From NCBI RefSeq assembly GCF_018224885.1, contig NZ_JAGTXB010000010.1, forward strand, positions 240,246-304,245: a DNA stretch of 64,000 nt. Reading direction: 5' to 3'. Position 1 is the first letter of the stretch. Every line of letters begins with the position of its first letter. Position numbers and translations under genes: made by a program. Source of the stretch: Chitinophaga hostae (lineage in GTDB: Bacteria > Bacteroidota > Bacteroidia > Chitinophagales > Chitinophagaceae). Below are positions 61,123-64,000 of the stretch, piece by piece. The notes under the pieces are model-generated. The model ran no database searches. It had not been told where the DNA came from and worked only from the letters and a program-made list of their open reading frames with translations.

Positions 61123-61547
61123 TACCTTCTTTTCTAAACAATTATTAAAACTGTTATCTAGGCTGAGTGCATAAAACATATATGCAAAAACCCGAAGGCT
61201 TTAAATGGGATCTGGTCAAGAATTATTAGGTAGTTAACCCTTGCGGTTTCTTTCAGGGGATATGAGAGAGGAAAAATGGTTTTTCTATTTATCCTTTTTT
61301 GTATTCTCGAACTTGTCATTCGATCAACATGGAAACAAAAATATTATTTTCCTGATTTCGCCGATTATTTATTTGGTAAACGACTCAATTTTGGGGGTAA
61401 GTGTTAGAAATTTCACTGTAAACGGTTGGAGGCTATCTCATAAAACGATGTAAAGCAAAATCCTAATATAAAAATTCAATTGGGTATGATACAAATTATA
61501 ATACTTTTGTGGCGAAAACAAAGGTCCCCATAAAATTTTTTCCCGCT
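61123..61547. other. Divergent intergenic region
   Basis: Holds the promoters of the CheY gene (minus) and the GT2 gene (plus). The 70-codon frame at 61241-61453 starts at TTG, has no recognisable features and is not called. The clear signal is the promoter at 61480-61509. Confidence 0.5.
61480..61509 (+). promoter_or_regulatory. Canonical Bacteroidota promoter for the GT2 gene
   Basis: TTG (61480-61482), a 19-bp spacer, then TACTTTTG (61502-61509), matching -33 TTG and -7 TAnnTTTG. The GTG at 61509 is inside this box, so translation starts at the ATG at 61548. Confidence 0.7.
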
Positions 61548-62732
61548 ATGTCAATATGGTCTGTGATTTTCTGGATAAGTTTATTCCTGGTATGCTACAG
61601 TTATGTAGGATATGGTATGTTATTATATATCGTTATCCGCGTAAAACGCATACTGCAGCGCAATAGCACCGAAACAGAAATCCCTTTCGAACCTGCTGTA
61701 ACTTTCCTGGTAGCTGCCTATAATGAAGAAGATTTTATTGCCGAAAAAGTAGCTAACAGTCTTGCTATATCTTACCCAAAGGACAAATTACAGATCATTT
61801 TTGTAACAGATGGCTCTTCCGATAACACTAATGCGATCATTTCCCGGTATCCTGGTGTACAGGTATTATACAGTGCGGAACGCAAAGGGAAAATGGCTGC
61901 GGTAAACCGGGCCATGGCGCAGGTAAAAACACCTTTCGTAGTGTTATCAGATGCAAATACCCTGCTGAATGCGGCGGCGGTTACGCTACTGATGCAACGT
62001 TTCCGGGATGACCGCGTAGGAATGGTAGCCGGTGAGAAAAAGGTGATGCCCACCACCGGCGCTGCGGAAGCGCAGGGAGAAGGCATGTATTGGAAATACG
62101 AATCCCTGCTGAAAAAATGGGACGCGGAATTATATAGTGTAATGGGCGCTGCGGGCGAGCTTATCGCTATTCGTACGTCCCTGTATGAACATTTATCCGA
62201 GGATACGATCCTCGATGATTTTATGCTTTCCTTTAAAATAAACATGAAGGGTTATACGGTCATGTACGAACCGGCGGCCTATGCCATGGAAACCGCTTCT
62301 GCTTCGCTGAAAGAGGAGTATAAAAGGAAGGTAAGGATCAGTGCAGGTGGCTTTCAGTCGATGGGCAGGCTGCTGGCCTTGCTCAATCCCTTCCGGTATC
62401 CCAAAATTACATGGCAGTATATTTCCCACCGGGTGCTGCGCTGGACGCTCGCGCCCCTTGGCCTGTTACTGGCACTGGTGAGCAATGTCATTCTAATTCT
62501 TTTAAAGGCAGGCGATATCTATATTATCACCGGCATTGCGCAGGGATGCTTTTACCTGGCAGCCCTGACGGGTTACGTATTGACGATGCGGGGAATAAAA
62601 GCAAAATATTTCTATATCCCTTTTTATTTTGTTTTCATGAATGTGGCGGTTTACATCGGGTGTATCAGGTTCCTCCGGAAAAGGCAATCTGCCGTATGGG
62701 AACGTGCACAGCGCAGTGTAGCTATGCAATAA
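61548..62732 (+). CDS. Membrane-bound GT2 glycosyltransferase
   Basis: 394 residues from the ATG at 61548. N-terminal TM (WSVIFWISLFLVCYSYVGYG), GT-A domain with FLVAAYNEEDFI, VTDGSSDNT, LSDANT and EDTILDDF, then three or four C-terminal TM helices. The QxxRW position is not conserved (RKVRISAGGF). Resembles poly-N-acetylglucosamine or hyaluronan-type synthases in layout. Transcribed alone, away from the minus-strand cluster. Confidence 0.9.
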   Translation: MSIWSVIFWISLFLVCYSYVGYGMLLYIVIRVKRILQRNSTETEIPFEPAVTFLVAAYNEEDFIAEKVANSLAISYPKDKLQIIFVTDGSSDNTNAIISRYPGVQVLYSAERKGKMAAVNRAMAQVKTPFVVLSDANTLLNAAAVTLLMQRFRDDRVGMVAGEKKVMPTTGAAEAQGEGMYWKYESLLKKWDAELYSVMGAAGELIAIRTSLYEHLSEDTILDDFMLSFKINMKGYTVMYEPAAYAMETASASLKEEYKRKVRISAGGFQSMGRLLALLNPFRYPKITWQYISHRVLRWTLAPLGLLLALVSNVILILLKAGDIYIITGIAQGCFYLAALTGYVLTMRGIKAKYFYIPFYFVFMNVAVYIGCIRFLRKRQSAVWERAQRSVAMQ

Positions 62733-63115
62733 AGGAGGTCAATTGCATTTCACCAGTAAAACATTCGCGTTTACCAACCAAAAATGACCGTTTGCAAAAT
62801 AAAATTGAACATATAAATACTGTTTTATAAATTAGTATCTGTTCTAACTTTAGCCACCGAATCATAAGTTATCAATAGCAAAGGACTCTGAGCGCACCAA
62901 CAATTGTGAATCGTTTTGATTGTAATATCCATCTACCTTATCCTTCGACAAAGCCCCTACCGCTACTGGATTGGCATCCATAGCTGGATTTAATTTTTAC
63001 CATCTCCTCTGAACTGCAAGTATTTTCGGGTTTCCGGATGTGACTTGTTATTTTCTATTTTCCTACGGCTGCCTAAAGTGGCCGGGGGGTCACGTAACAT
63101 AACATACATACTTCC
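62733..63115. other. Intergenic region before the secreted esterase gene
   Basis: No gene supported. TAACTTTA near 62843 is close to a -7 box. No compact terminator seen after the GT2 stop. Confidence 0.35.
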
Positions 63116-64000
63116 ATGAATCGAACTTTACACCACCTGCTCCTTTTAGTGCTATGCTTTTTATGCGCCCCCCAAGTTTATGCGCAGACCGCACTAAACC
63201 CCAGTGATCCAGTTGTCACCTACAATTCCAGCAAACCGCCCGCTGCACCTGTGTACGAAAAAATCACAAAGTGGGTGCGAACAGTGAGGATGAACTATAC
63301 TACCACCTCTTATAAATGCTACATTTATAAGAACATGGCCTTCCGTCTTAAATTCCCTAAAACCTATGTTCCGGGAACAAACGATGGCAAAAAGTATCCT
63401 ATCTACCTGTTCTTTCACGGAGTAGGTGAAAAAGGAACTATTTATGACAACGAATACCAGTTGCTTTGGGGTGGCCAAACCTGGATGAACCGTGTTGACG
63501 CCGGAACATTTGATGGTTACCTTTTGTATCCTCAGAGCCAGGGTGGCTACTGGGGTCCCAATGATTATGATAATCTGAAAGAAGTAATAGACTCTATCGT
63601 AACCAGCTGCAAGGGAGACCCCGATCGCTTATGCCTGAATGGTTTGTCCGGTGGTGGCTGGGGTACCTGGGAATTTATGCTGCGCTATCCGCAATTAACA
63701 GCAGCAGCCCTCCCTATGAGCGCCATGATAAATGATTACGCCAATCACATCGATACCTATAAATTTACTCCTATGTGGTTGTTCCAGGGTGGCCTTGATG
63801 GCAGCCCTGCTCCGTATACCACCAACCAGGTAGTGGCCCAGATAAATGCCGCCGGCGGTAATTTCAAGCTGACCGTTTATCCAAACGATGCCCACAATAC
63901 CTGGAATGACGCCTGGAATGAAACGGATTTTGCGCCGTTCATGCTCAGGGCAAACCGGTTAAATCCATACCCGCTATATGGTACCACTACTTTTTGCCCC
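63116..64000 (+). CDS. Secreted esterase/hydrolase-like protein (3' end outside window)
   Basis: Frame open from the ATG at 63116 to the window edge (295 codons). Signal peptide (about 1-24, ending VYAQ), then a serine-hydrolase domain with LFFHGVGEKG, nucleophile Ser178 in NGLSGGGWGTWE and His in PNDAHNTWND. This domain is clearly related to the N-terminal domain of the protein at 46798-50985 (shared FFHGVGE and GLSxGG), so the two are paralogues flanking the glycan region. It may likewise continue into beta-helix, PKD and T9SS domains beyond the edge. Likely a polysaccharide- or ester-acting surface enzyme. Confidence 0.88.
   Translation, partial: MNRTLHHLLLLVLCFLCAPQVYAQTALNPSDPVVTYNSSKPPAAPVYEKITKWVRTVRMNYTTTSYKCYIYKNMAFRLKFPKTYVPGTNDGKKYPIYLFFHGVGEKGTIYDNEYQLLWGGQTWMNRVDAGTFDGYLLYPQSQGGYWGPNDYDNLKEVIDSIVTSCKGDPDRLCLNGLSGGGWGTWEFMLRYPQLTAAALPMSAMINDYANHIDTYKFTPMWLFQGGLDGSPAPYTTNQVVAQINAAGGNFKLTVYPNDAHNTWNDAWNETDFAPFMLRANRLNPYPLYGTTTFCP

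Noticed and set aside
61241..61453. 70-codon frame in the divergent region
   Set aside because: TTG start, no domain or helix pattern, and it occupies the promoter region of the GT2 gene.
1..64000. tRNA or rRNA genes
   Set aside because: None recognised on either strand by eye; a tRNAscan run would be needed to exclude them fully.

Overview
The window is chromosomal DNA of a Bacteroidota member, most likely a Chitinophaga-like genus of the Chitinophagaceae. This rests on SusC/SusD and other TonB-dependent receptors, Bacteroidota -7 promoter boxes of the form TAnnTTTG, few recognisable ribosome-binding sites, a type IX secretion style C-terminus, a DUF5686 protein, and many large intergenic palindromes. 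Genus and species are inferred, not proven.

Layout. 1-3001: a TonB receptor (cut by the left edge) and a DUF3347 lipoprotein. 3280-14323: an ABC-F ATPase, then a one-direction metal-resistance cluster (OmpR-type regulator, sensor kinase, CzcC-like channel, CzcB-like adaptor, carbohydrate-porin-like protein, CzcA-like RND pump). 14692-20169: tRNA hydroxylase TrhO, two small membrane proteins, a DUF5686 outer-membrane protein and two unrecognised envelope proteins. 20408-23207: divergent methionine genes (metZ with an OsmC gene, facing metX). 23364-26249: another TonB receptor.

26395-33434 is the most notable locus. On the minus strand it encodes, in transcription order, a 1105-residue WGR plus HEAT-repeat protein, a winged-helix SWIM zinc-finger protein, a structured non-coding RNA with retron architecture (12-bp a1/a2 repeats, a small-hairpin msr, an msd stem of 22 perfect base pairs), and a retron reverse transcriptase (NAxxH, YADD and VTG motifs). 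This composition matches what is catalogued as a type XIII retron, presumably an anti-phage system. The RNA was found here from the sequence alone.

33798-42007: ychF, an SpmA/SpmB fusion, a SusD/SusC pair whose susC carries one in-frame stop codon, a PH-domain membrane protein and a thiamine-binding protein. 42349-64000: a surface or exopolysaccharide region with seven glycosyltransferase or sugar-transferase genes, a Wzx-like flippase, two methyltransferases, a hexapeptide acyltransferase, an asparagine synthetase, a CheY-like regulator, and two secreted esterase-like proteins (one with a beta-helix, six PKD-like domains and a T9SS tail; the other cut by the right edge).

Intergenic DNA is unusually rich in dispersed palindromes. 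Four repeat families are each seen at least twice, some nested inside others, with perfect arms of up to 73 bp.
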